Source: Seriola aureovittata
Taxonomy: Eukaryota; Chordata; Actinopteri; Carangiformes; Carangidae
Direction of reading: 5' to 3'
NCBI RefSeq assembly: GCF_021018895.1
Contig: NC_079364.1
Location: 3,032,401 to 3,096,400, forward strand
DNA length: 64,000 nucleotides
Below are positions 13,993 to 24,522 of this stretch, in pieces. The notes below the pieces were generated by a model, which was not told the origin of the DNA, made no database searches, and saw only the letters and a program-made list of their open reading frames with translations. The position numbers and the translations under genes are program-made. Position 1 is the stretch's first letter, and each line of letters starts with the position of its first letter.

Positions 13993-14063
13993 CATTAGAA
14001 GCTTTTAAATGGGATGAATGGGCCACCAGCTGACGAGCTCCACGGTCAGCCGGCGTACCTCAG
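13993..14063 (+). other. Possible untranslated 5' exon
   Basis: A 71-base segment is bounded by an acceptor-like tract (actttttttt then AG at 13991-13992) and a perfect donor (CAG then gtaagta at 14064). Its centre is CpG-bearing (ccacggtcagccggcgtacc), unlike the AT-rich flanks. It lies about 1.4 kb before the probable lingo1 5' exon and could be a non-coding first or second exon. No coding sequence is recognised in it. Confidence 0.3.
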
Positions 14064-15491
14064 GTAAGTAATTCCTCCTTATTCTTTGCTATTCTAAAGA
14101 ACAAAACATCTGAGTGGAAAGTTATCGCATGTGTTCAGACATTACGGGGAAACAGAGCTTGTATTTTAATGGAGAAAGCCTCCCCTCTCAAATCAAATGT
14201 CCACACAGTTCTGTGGCACCAGCGTACGGATGCAATCATTTTTTCAAAACGGTCTCCGGGACGAATCCGGTCATAAATCACAGGTGACGAGTCGCATGGA
14301 TTCTGAGGCCTTCATCTGCTAACACACAAAGAGGAAAATTCATAGCACGGCTGAATGTAAATGCATATGTCATGAATCAGCTGTCCAATCTTTTTATAAG
14401 TGGCCATAGTGGGGGCAGCACCATTCAAAATGTAAAGAAAAAAAAAAAAGAGATTAATTCATCCTGCTCCATGTCAAGGGGTTTTTATCCTCAGCGTTAT
14501 CCATTTAAATTTCTCCAACACCCACCTTTCATCTGGTTTTATTTCTTACATGAGGCATAACTCATCTCTTTTCGATTAGCTCCTAGTTGGCGAAATGAGC
14601 CGTAAATTTCTTTTATGTTGTATTGGTGTAGAGTGCTTCCGCTTTTTCCAACTGCCTGAATAATTCTTTCCCCTCTGTATGTTTTATTGTGCGGCAGGAG
14701 ATGTGCCACCATTGGCTGTCTTCAGCTCTGTTGTTCTGCTGTTTGTCTAACAGATTTAGTACAAAAGCGGCGTTGACTTTTCTGGTAGACGGTAGATTGC
14801 CGGAACGTCTTCGTCTCAAAAAGTAAGATGAAAAAACTATAGCAATTAAATTAAGATAAATCCATTGACATGAATAACAAAATATAGAATCGGACGTATG
14901 GAATAAAATAAAATATAGTTGTCTTTGTCTAAGCCTTACAATATCTGTCACATGGTTCATTCAGTGGCCAGGAGCCCTTCATGTCCACCACCACTCCACT
15001 AAATCCTCAGCCCCCTAATCTCCCATAAACACTCCCCGACTGTGGAGCCTCCTTGGCACTGCCAGCGTGTGTGTGCCAACCCCATATACCCATTAGCAGC
15101 GTTAAGCCTCTGTTTCTAACCAACAACCCCCCCCCCCCCCTCACAGGAAAGGTGAGCTTGTCTGACGATTACCTCACTTTGCACTATGGGTGGCATTTAT
15201 CCTCGACTCTGCCGAGGAATCCTGAACACGGAGACAGCACGTATAACCATCCGACGTCTTACGTTACCTGTCATTACCTGCAAAAGTTTGCACCCTGCAG
15301 AAATTGGATTTAATTTGCTCTATATACCCGTCATTTCATCAATCCCACCCCCCTCCCCTTCACTTTATTTTTGCTCATCCTCATCCCTCTGCTGTTTCTG
15401 TACGTTTATACTTCTCCCTCTCTAACCTCCTTTCCCCCTGTCACCACACGCATCATCTCTCTCTCTCTCTCTCTCTCTCTCCTGCACGCAG
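14064..15491. other. Non-coding DNA before the probable lingo1 5' exon
   Basis: No gene is recognised. It becomes pyrimidine-rich to the right, with a C run at about 15127-15140 and a (CT)n tract at 15456-15481 that ends in an acceptor-like site. Confidence 0.5.
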
Positions 15492-16010
15492 CTGCTTCTC
15501 TTCCAGCTAACCAGATCGTTCCAATCCTTCCATAAATAGGAAGCGTACAGTAAACAAAAAAAAAAAATCAGAAGATGCTGCCAGTGCAATCAGAGAATAT
15601 TTCTCTCCGTTTCTTTTCAACTCCCCTCGCTGCCTGTGCTCTGTGCCGCTCATACTCTCAGTGCACTGCAGCTCCTCCTTCCACCTCTCTCATCAGCTGC
15701 CCCTCCCTCTTCCTCTCCGTCTCTGCTAGGTGCAGCATGTATGTGAGCGTGTGTGAGCCAGCAGAGCCGCCTGTGTGTTTACATGTCAGCCTATCACTGC
15801 TGCCGGATTTAGCGCATCTGGAGAGGACGGAGGCATTTCTCAAATGCCCCTCAGACAAGGGGATTCTCGTCGCTGCATATATCCCTCTCTCCCATTTGAA
15901 TCCAGCCCGTCTTGAATCCTGCATCCCTGTCTCCATGCTTTCGGAGGCATTTTGAATTTCCTTGGCAACATGGAGCTGCCTGAATTAGAATTCTCTGCAT
16001 GACAGTCCTG
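15492..16010 (+). other. lingo1: Probable lingo1 5' exon with upstream start codon (left edge uncertain)
   Basis: The segment ends in cagtcctg followed by gtaagtac, a near-perfect splice donor at 16011. An ATG at 15999 gives M-T-V-L up to the donor. Joined to the exon at 30482 it continues in frame as V-S-S-R-M-V-S-G, an eight-residue N-terminal extension. The longer human isoform also starts in an upstream exon. The left edge is unclear: a strong acceptor-like site (CT repeat, then cctgcacgcag) ends at 15491, others lie at about 15506 and 15730, and a TATA-like ataaata lies near 15533. The ATG at 15999 has a poor Kozak context (T at -3), so the ATG at 30494 may be the main start. Assignment to lingo1 is inference; no transcript data were seen. 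Confidence 0.5.
15970..16002 (+). promoter_or_regulatory. Short upstream ORF (10 codons) overlapping the upstream lingo1 start
   Basis: ATG at 15970 has a strong Kozak context (aacATGg) and encodes MELPELEFSA followed by TGA. The stop at 16000-16002 overlaps the ATG at 15999-16001 in a shared ATGA. If the exon is used as predicted, this uORF would limit translation or feed reinitiation. It is a direct sequence observation; function is inferred. Confidence 0.45.
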
Positions 16011-16396
16011 GTAAGTACTCAGTCTCTATGGTGGGCTTTGAGCACTGAGGCACTGGATCAGATTTATTATGGTGCAGTGGTGGGGCCAGGGGATCGCCAG
16101 GGAGCAAATTAATGTCAGGAATAAAACGTGTGTATCGCAGGCAAATGGAAGGGAAGGAAAGAAGAATTGTTAATTGAAGAGGGCTCCAGATCTTATTTGT
16201 GCTTTGTCATCCAGATGGGTTTCATTCTGCTGTGTGCTATGCAATCTGGGTTTGTGCTGATGGAACACACACATATGATGTGTGCATGCAACGGCTGAAT
16301 GTACAGTATGGGGGCTCAGATCATTTTCATGGTGTACATTTAGACACAGGTATATACTGCAAATATAATATTGTATATGTGTGCGTGGATGCAGGC

Positions 16397-16397
<1 letters not shown>

Positions 16398-16434
<37 letters not shown>
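16398..16434. repeat. (AC)n microsatellite
   Basis: About 18 AC units, within the predicted lingo1 intron. Confidence 0.95.
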
Positions 16435-16437
<3 letters not shown>

Positions 16438-19400
16438 CTACCTTTTAATATCACAGCTGAAGGTGTGAGGCTGAGCAGGAGAGAGTCTGTTTGTGTTTCT
16501 CCCAGAGTGTTTGTCAGGGTGGTTGTTGTTGCTTCCTAATCTGTCCTCATTAACATTCATGTTCCTTCAAATGCCAGTTAACTCCTCTCGACTCACTCTT
16601 ATTCATTCTAAGCCGTGTGCCGTTGGCTTCATCCAGTGGCGATGTGGGAGCCTATGTAGGTGTTTGATTTGCCACAGGTTAGATAGATGGGTGGTGGTGG
16701 TGGTGGTGGTGGGGGTGGCGACGGGGAGGGTGGGCGACTTTGTATGATTATTTATGCAGGCCAAATAAACGATCTCTCATAGTTTAATTTCCATCGCCTG
16801 TTGTATTTGCAGCTTCCTAATCATGGCTGCAACGCTCCAGCGGGCAGACGGCTACGAGGGGCACTCTCTCCTCTCTGGATTTTTTTTTAACAGTGCAGTA
16901 ACAACCTCTGCCAGCCACAGACCCCCCAACAGTCTCGAAGTGAAGGGTCTGCTCTTCACGTCAAGGCTTCATGAGCCAGACAAGGCTTTTAATTCAGCCC
17001 CTGTAATCAGGTTATGATGGCTGATTGAAATCTTTTTTTTTTGTCTTGTTGTTGCTTGTGATAGTTATTTGTTCGTGACACTTCGCGTGCAAAATCTGCA
17101 GAAATGAACAAAGCACGTTTATGACTGGAATTTCTGATTACATCTGGGGGGAGGGGGGGGGCTGTTTTTTCCAACAAGCTGCATACTGTCAGGATGAGTT
17201 TGTTCAGTTTGTTGTGTTTGTTGCGTGTCTGTAAATATCCCAGTGTACGCGAATGTAAAAGCGATATCAGCAAAAGTTGCTAATTATACAGCCACATATT
17301 ACAGCTGCATATCAAGACTTTTTTTTTCTCCTTCATTTCATCACACCCTATAGTGTATTTCAATGAAATGAACATTGATTTGATTTTATTAGATGCAAAT
17401 TCGTGTTATGTCAGCAGATTTTTTTTTGCATTCCCACAATATTTAACCTGCATCTTAATGTTTCTTCTTCTTTTTTTATTTGGCAACTGGGGGCGGAACA
17501 GTAATTTGCATTTACAGAAGCTAATGAGGATTTAATTACACAAACAAACAATACTGAAAAATGATCACCGTATAAAAGATTCAACAGATGCGGAGCAACA
17601 TTAGCATTCAATTGGAATCATATTTCCCCCCCCCCCCGATAATTATAAATCCAACATTCACCCATTTTAGCTCTGTTTTGGTCTCCCCCACCCCCCTGGA
17701 TATCCAGCTCTTTAGCTGCTAAACGCTTCTTTATGGGCTATAAGACTGAAACAGTCAGCCCAAAAACGTTAAATGACATTGAGGTGAACTGCATTCAAGT
17801 GATAATTCTGTGTGTGACCTTCTTCACATAAAAGTTATTTGATGAATATAAAAACACTGACTATAGCACCTGATGTTTTCCTCAACAGAGCATAATGTGA
17901 GGTTAAGTTTGTGCACTACGAACCATTTTGAAAATTTTCTAAGTATTTCTGTGGAGATGATCCATGAGATTAGTGATCGTGCGTTTATTTAGGATGAGGT
18001 TTGGTCTATTCAATTCAATTTGCATTATACCATTGCTTCCTTCCACTTCCAGTGTTTTGCACAAAAACTGCTAATAGATGACACATGCACTTATGAGACT
18101 GACTACAGTCTAATGGATAAAATGGCAAACACACTTTGAGATGCTCTTAGCTCAAACACCTCCACTAGAAATCAGGACCTATTGTTTAGGTACCTGTATA
18201 AAGGCACACAGCCCCCGCTGCCCTCTGAGGCTGCTCAGTGCTGAACAGAATAAGAATAAACACAGTAAATAAAGTTAATATATTTAAATTATCTAGTCTT
18301 TTACAATTACAAGTAATACAAGTACAATTATTCAGACGATGCACACAGATAAAAGCTATTGAGTCTCCAATACTTCTGTTCTATGCCGAACAAAACAAAA
18401 CAGCTAGACACAATCAAAGCAGTGCTGCTGTGCATTTTTCACAGTACTTTGCTCCATGCTGTCATGTCCTTAATATTCTGTGATACAGCGGTCTGCACAT
18501 AATACTGAACAATAGCCAATTTTCTCACAGTAAGATCAAATGGGGATCATCAAAGCCAAGGTAATGTTTTTAGAGTAGGATGCAAGTTTTTTTTTTTTTC
18601 TCCCCAAAGTTCAAATGGAATAATAGTCAAGCTTACAAATCACATGTTAGAGGAAGTTACAATCAGCAATATGTGTAGCAAAATTCAAAGGAGACATAAA
18701 TAAGCAAACCGAGATGAAAGCCACATGTGGCTTTGTATTGTGAGCACAGCTGGATTTGTTCCAGAGTTCACTGTATATGCTCTATGTAAGTAACAATGAT
18801 ACAGAATAAACAATTTCCCCTCCATCTGAAGCCTTCGTATGGTCTGTCATGGTTTATTTTTGGGTTTTATTTTGGATTGTAATTATATCTTATTTTATTT
18901 ACAGCTAAAATCAGGGCAGCCCTGCACATAACAGTTCATTTTGTGATGGCCTAGAAAGGAGCGGTGTGTAATCTGGCCAGAAAACTTCTAGGGGTGTTAC
19001 TATTAAAGCATTTTCTGAAACAATATCCATCTGAAATCAAGATGTCGCCACATAGCATCGGCCACCTTGAAAAGGAAATGGTGAAAGTGATTGTGGTTAA
19101 GACTGCCAGACCACGTGTTTGTACAGTGTCTGCTGGATGGTGAGGTGACAGACGGAGGCAGATCTGTCACAGGATACTCAAATTTGCGCTCTACAAATGT
19201 ATTCAGAAGGTCACAGTCCTGCTGCTCTGCAGCGGCCTTCCTCATTTAAATTTAATAATAACAGCTTTATGCAAAATATGAGACAGTGAGGGGCTAGTAG
19301 GATGGAGGACTGAGGTTGCCTCATGTTCATCCTTCACACTGGCTTCAAGCTCTGCCATTGGAGAGCTTACAATAATATACACTGGAACTGATCACAGTGG

Positions 19401-19577
19401 AAATTTTACAAACACTGTCTCCTCCCATTCTTCTGTCTGTCTGTTCATCCCTTTCTTTTGTTTGGCTGGTTTTGATAATATATCTGACACCAGTGGTCTC
19501 TTTTTTTTTTTCACCAGAAAGAAAGGACATAATGAATTATGGCAAGGACTGGGGCAGTAAGCAATTAAGCCTCTGGA

Positions 19578-21135
19578 ATCAGAGTCAGATTTATTGGCCA
19601 AGTGTGTTATCACATATGAGGAATTTGGTTGCAGCCGTTGATGACTCTCCAGCAATACAGACGATATACAGACAATGTACACATTATTTAAAGCCAATAT
19701 ACAAGTAATACATAGATTATATAAAAGACAAACAATAAAGGTAAAGTACTTCTGTGTGTGGTAGAGCAAACAACAGTAATGTGTGGGAATGAAATATCTG
19801 AAGAAACAAGAGTAGCTACGGTCTAGCAGATGATACTGGTCAGATATTTAAAGGAAACCAGCGCCTGTAGTGCCTGCCAGGGGAGAGGAGTGGGAAAAAG
19901 GTTGTGTCTGGGTAGAGGGTGGATATCCGGCCGCAAGACCAACCCGAACCCAGTTCAGAAATAACAAAAATTTAGAAATTAGGTTCAGGTCATGTTGGGT
20001 CACACCAGCCGAACAATAGGCAGCAAACGTTCGACTTCTGATCTGAACTACAAACTAGGATGAGCTAGCCTACGTAACACGGTGCCCCAGATTCTTTTTC
20101 CAGTGATAATATAGTGTAAAAACAAATAAAATAATGGACTTACTTCCTTTGTTGGAATACTTCCTGGTCAGTGCTTGAGCTTACATTAACCGTGACGGGT
20201 TCGATGCCTGTCGGGTTCAGGTCAGGTTCATTTACCACAACTCTTGGACTTGATTCAGGATCAGACAGAAATATGCGACCCAAACCACAATGTAGTGGTG
20301 TCCAGGAGTCTGTAATGATTTTCCCTGCCTGTTTCCTAGTTCTTGAAGAGTGCAAGGTCCTGGAAGGTCAGCAAGTCTGCTGTCCTTACTGTTCACTGAA
20401 GTCTGCTTCGAACCAGACCGTGACGGATGTGCACAGGCCAGATTCAATGATTGCAGTGTGGAACTGGCTGGAGCCTTGAGCTCCAAGCTGTTCTGAGCAA
20501 CGGCCGTTCAACCTCCCGCCGATTTGCATACACATCGCCACCTTGGATGAGTCCATTAATAGCAGTGGCTTCTGCACAGTGCCAGAGTTTAACAGCTGGG
20601 TCCTTGGAGGTGCCTTTGTTGGTGTTAATAGGAATGGGAGTCAATTAGATTTTAGGTGATTTAAGGTGTTGCAGGATGTGGTGCAGGCCCCTGTTGACAC
20701 CAACTGGCTTGGCAAACATCAGGGGGTCCAGGAGGTGTTCTGTGACGGTCTTCAAGCGGGCCTACACCAGTCATTCAAAGGACTTCATGACTACAGACGT
20801 CAGGCCAACAGGCCTGTAGTAATTCAGTCCTGTGATGGAGGGTGTCTTGGGGACCGGGATTATGGTGGAGTGTTTAGAGCAGGAGGCGAGCTCCAGGGAT
20901 CTGTTGAAGATCTGCTTGATGATTGGAGCCAGTTGGTCAGCACAGGCTTTAAGACAGAAGGGGGAGACACCGTCTGGCACTGGTGATTTCCTGGGTTTCT
21001 GTATCTGGAAGAGCCGCCTCACGTTCTCTTCACATATCTCAAGTGCAGCCTGAGTAACTGGGGGAGGGTAGGGGTGTTGCCAGAAGTGTAGTCTGACTCA
21101 CTGGATGTAGACTGTGGGTATAAGCCAGCCACTGG
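19578..21135 (-). mobile_element. Broken L2-type LINE retrotransposon
   Basis: Read on the minus strand, about 20771-21022 encodes reverse-transcriptase fingers/palm text: RKSPVPDGVSPFCLKACADQ, later YYRPVGLTSVVMKSFE. These resemble the 'PGPDGVSP' and 'DYRPVALTSVVMKSFE' blocks of L2-clade LINEs in fish. The part around 20444-20644 matches the region after the catalytic site (AINGLIQGG ... NRREVE), but the expected FADD reads CAEA. Roughly a hundred codons between the two blocks are missing. The left end (19578-19740, tttattggccaagtgtg) looks like the element's 3' end. Frameshifts and stops throughout make it inactive. Confidence 0.8.
19928..20290. mobile_element. Likely foreign insert inside the LINE copy
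   Basis: LINE-like sequence stops at about 19925 (gtagagggtggatatcc) and resumes at about 20295 (gtgtccaggagtctgtaatg). The DNA between does not match the LINE. It has GGGT/CGGGTT-type strings in opposite directions near its ends (accaacccgaacccag and gtcgggttcaggtc). This suggests a nested non-autonomous DNA transposon. Ends and target duplication were not resolved. Confidence 0.35.
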
Positions 21136-22347
21136 CAGCAAATCCCCGTCGCTACGGGAATCAACAATTGCAACTTCTGAGCTAGCAACCTACACGCCGA
21201 AAATGGCGACGGTGCCACTAATGCTGCATCCTCCGTTTAGCGCCACCCAAGACGATTGTGATTGGTTTTTGTAGAAAAATAAGCAAGCCAAAGCAAATTC
21301 TGAGAAGAGAGTGACATGCATCTTTAAGATTTGTGTAGCAATGGTCCAGTGTCTTATTATCCCAGGTTGATACGCTGTCCACTTTTTTTTAAATTGTAGT
21401 TCGTGGTTTGATTTTGATCAGTTGAAGAAAAGTGAGTCTGTATATTTTTGTTCCGAGCCAGTTATCCAGTTGGCCGGGGTTCTCCATTGCGTCCTTCACA
21501 CTGGCCTGGGGACGGGATGCAAACGCCAGGATGATGGAGGAAAACTCATGTGGTGAATAAAATTTAAATTTTTACGAACGTTTCCAGGTTGAGGCTGTAG
21601 TATTTACATACCAAAGCACTCTAACTTCATATTTGTGCTGTAGCCGGCAATTATTGCCCGAGTGCTTTGGTCTGAAAATCTCTCAAAATCTCCCATTGTA
21701 CTTTCTTTGAAGGGCTGTAAGAGGCTTGTCTGAGGTAAAATTGCCTTTGGCATGGCATTTAGCTCTTTCTTTTCAATTCCAGCCCAAAACATCTTATATT
21801 CCCCTGATGGTGAGTAGGGGATAAAGGTTTGTGTAATTTCCAGCTTATCCTACTTGACTTTCAAGAGGAATGGGTGTTAATGAAGAAAGGAGCCTCTTTT
21901 GTAGCATTACTGTTAGATTTTGTCAATGAACCAAGAAACAGGTCTACATGGTAAAAATGCATCGCAGGTTGAGAGCACTACAAGGTTCATTCCAGGACCT
22001 GTTTTATTGTGGATTAGGATCATTCAGCTGTTTTACCATCGTCTCCGTCATGGCTCTGACTGATGTTGTCCATTGTGAGCCAGAAAAAGTCCAACAGACA
22101 TAAAAAAAAAAGAAAATAAACATTAGAAAAAAATTTAATTGGATGGCAAATTAAATCTAAATTAAATTATATTTTTCCACATCAACATTAAATCAAATGA
22201 GTCTCTTAAAGGGCTGTAAGTACTGCTGATTTCAGAGAATGAATAGCCCAGTCTGCAGCGCTGTGCAGCTTTCAGCCTCTTCCAATTAATTGATTTGGTT
22301 GACCAACTCGTCTGGTTGAGTAGCTCTGGCTCTCACTGTCCCCCCTC

Positions 22348-22480
22348 TATAAAACCATGGGCAGCTGCTCCCGGCTCAAAAGCTTCCAACTCGGAGGCTT
22401 CCACACACTGATTGTATGCTACCTGCCCCGTGTGAAATAGCAGAGTGGGAGCCAGTATCTTTTGGAGAGTTGAGCACCTG
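22348..22480 (+). promoter_or_regulatory. TATA box followed by a possible alternative first exon
   Basis: A TATAAAA at 22348-22354 is followed about 125 bases later by cacctg and a fair splice donor, gtaaag, at 22481. The spacing suits a short first exon starting near 22378, transcribed toward lingo1. No TSS evidence is available, and chance matches are common at this length. Confidence 0.18.
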
Positions 22481-23339
22481 GTAAAGACCGTCGAACGTCT
22501 ACCGACAACAAACAGACCGGGAGAATAAAAAACCAAACCAGGGCTAAGATGACAGTGATTACAGGACTATTTCTCACACAGAGCCCAGGAGGATTTTAGT
22601 GTAGCATAGAAAAGGATATATTGTGAGTAAGTAAGCATGGGCCGACCTCAGGCCACACTTAAAGGCTCTGGCTGTGGCTTTGTTTTGAAGCCTACTTTCT
22701 GGATGTAGTCGTCAAAATGTCTTAATGCGGCTTTATTTTTGAAACAAAATCTATTCAATTCTGCAACTGCTTCCATTAGTTAAAACTAGGACCCTTGAAA
22801 AGATAAAACCCTCATGTGAAGTTTGCAATGTTGGGAGTTGGCAAATTTATTTTCAATGTTTTGTTCATAGTCTGTTTCTTGTTCATTTACTGCAATCATC
22901 AAAGCCACCCTGACTCCAGTCTTTTAAGGAAGAACATTTACATTTGATCAAACGTATTTTTAAATCACCAAATCCAAACCAAATCATCAAAATCCCCTTG
23001 ATTTCGAGAATAAACCTACATTTCATATTGGAGTCAATCCAACTACACAAAATCCACTGATGGTTACACACTGTAACCAGACATCTACAGACATGTTAGA
23101 GCTTTCTGATGAAGCTCTATCGCTGGCCAATCAGGATGAACCTATTCAAGCTCCCTGCCAGCGTTTAATGTTCAGCATATTAAGACGTATAGTATTTCAT
23201 GTGCATGAGGTGACAGACGCAGATACATGATAATTTTGTGTTTATGCATTTTTGTAATAAAAAATGCAATCAAGACATGTAATACTGACAGAGAGACTCA
23301 AGAGTTCAGAGGGTAGTAGGAGGCTTTTATTCAAGCATG

Positions 23340-23398
23340 GCTGACACCCACATGTTTCAGCAGGATTCTTCATTGGGGCGTGACATGTAGGTGTCAGC
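23340..23398. repeat. 15-base inverted repeat (hairpin)
   Basis: The arm gctgacacccacatg (23340-23354) pairs with catgtaggtgtcagc (23384-23398) with one mismatch, leaving a 29-base loop. No known RNA gene was recognised. Confidence 0.5.
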
Positions 23399-24499
23399 TG
23401 AGAACTCTCAGTGCTTTATATTTGCCTTTTGATTTTGCTCATGCCTCAAACCCTCAACTCTAAACTAACTTATCTTTCTTAACTGTGATTTTTTTTTTTT
23501 TTTTTTTTACTGTTTTATTTAAGTACAGCTGTTGTAATAACACTCCAGTTCCCCGCTTCTGAGACGCCAACATGCCACGTTGATTGTTGTCAGATGGAAA
23601 CCATTAGTACTAAGACGTGTTAGAATTGAATGATTCAGAGCCTTTGTCTGAATGTGTGGAGAAGCTCCGGGCCATATGTGTTCTGTTTATGCGTGCATGC
23701 ATGTTTGTCGACAAATTACATGTTGTTGTGGCATACTGAAACAAAAAGACACACTGTGAGCGTGTCCGTCTGTGGCCATGGCGTCGATGTTGTTGTGCAT
23801 AGCAAGTCCTGTGCTGCCTGTTCTTGTTGCTGGGATGATGCAAATCACAGTTTTTTGGGGTTTTTTTTTGTTTTGATTCCTTTTGTTTTAATTAGCTTTT
23901 ATTTTCTTGCAGTGTTTTTAGTGACTAGCGCTGCGTTACCGGGAGCCTCTTGCTTACAGTTTTGCTGTTTTTGCAGTGATCCACATCACTTACTTTATGT
24001 TGTGTTCCTCTGGGGAACCATAACCAGCCTTTTCCACAGCAGACATTTTGAATCATCATACCAGGATCAGTTGTTGTTGCTAATAACAATAACAATGGAT
24101 GTGAAATTCTAGGGACCACGAGACTGGACCAGCTAAATTAATTTCAGCTCTCACTATTATTAAACCCCTGTGATTTCTGAATTGTCAAAATGTCTTCTGT
24201 GAGAAAGATCTCTTCACATAATTTCAGGGGACAGAGGATAGAGGGTGTCGGATGCCTCGCCGATTGAAAAGCCCCTTGAGGCAAATTTGTGATTTGTGAT
24301 ATGTATAATAAAGCTGCCAGATGACTAAGTTGTCTCTGGAAATGTTGTGGCAGCGAATGAACTGATCATCATCAGGTCACGATAAGGTGAGTGTCTCACA
24401 CACAAAAAAAAGGGTCTATTGAATTGTTTGACGTGCGCTACTGAAGAGGGAGGATCAAAGATGATTAGGTTAGTCACGTCAACTGACAACACCGGCGAT

Positions 24500-24522
24500 G
24501 GGGGGGGGGGGGGGGGGGGGGG
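24500..24522 (+). repeat. 23-base G run
   Basis: Uninterrupted G tract inside the predicted lingo1 intron, on the sense strand, so a transcript would carry it as RNA with G-quadruplex potential. Confidence 0.95.

Noticed and set aside
15575..15955. 126-codon ORF in the probable 5' exon
   Set aside because: Could be translated as a uORF, but the protein is Ser/Leu/Cys-rich without domain, so it is not listed as a gene.
23630..24112. 160-codon + strand ORF
   Set aside because: Composition is low-complexity (F/L/C-rich over T runs), there is no domain, and no splice context was seen.
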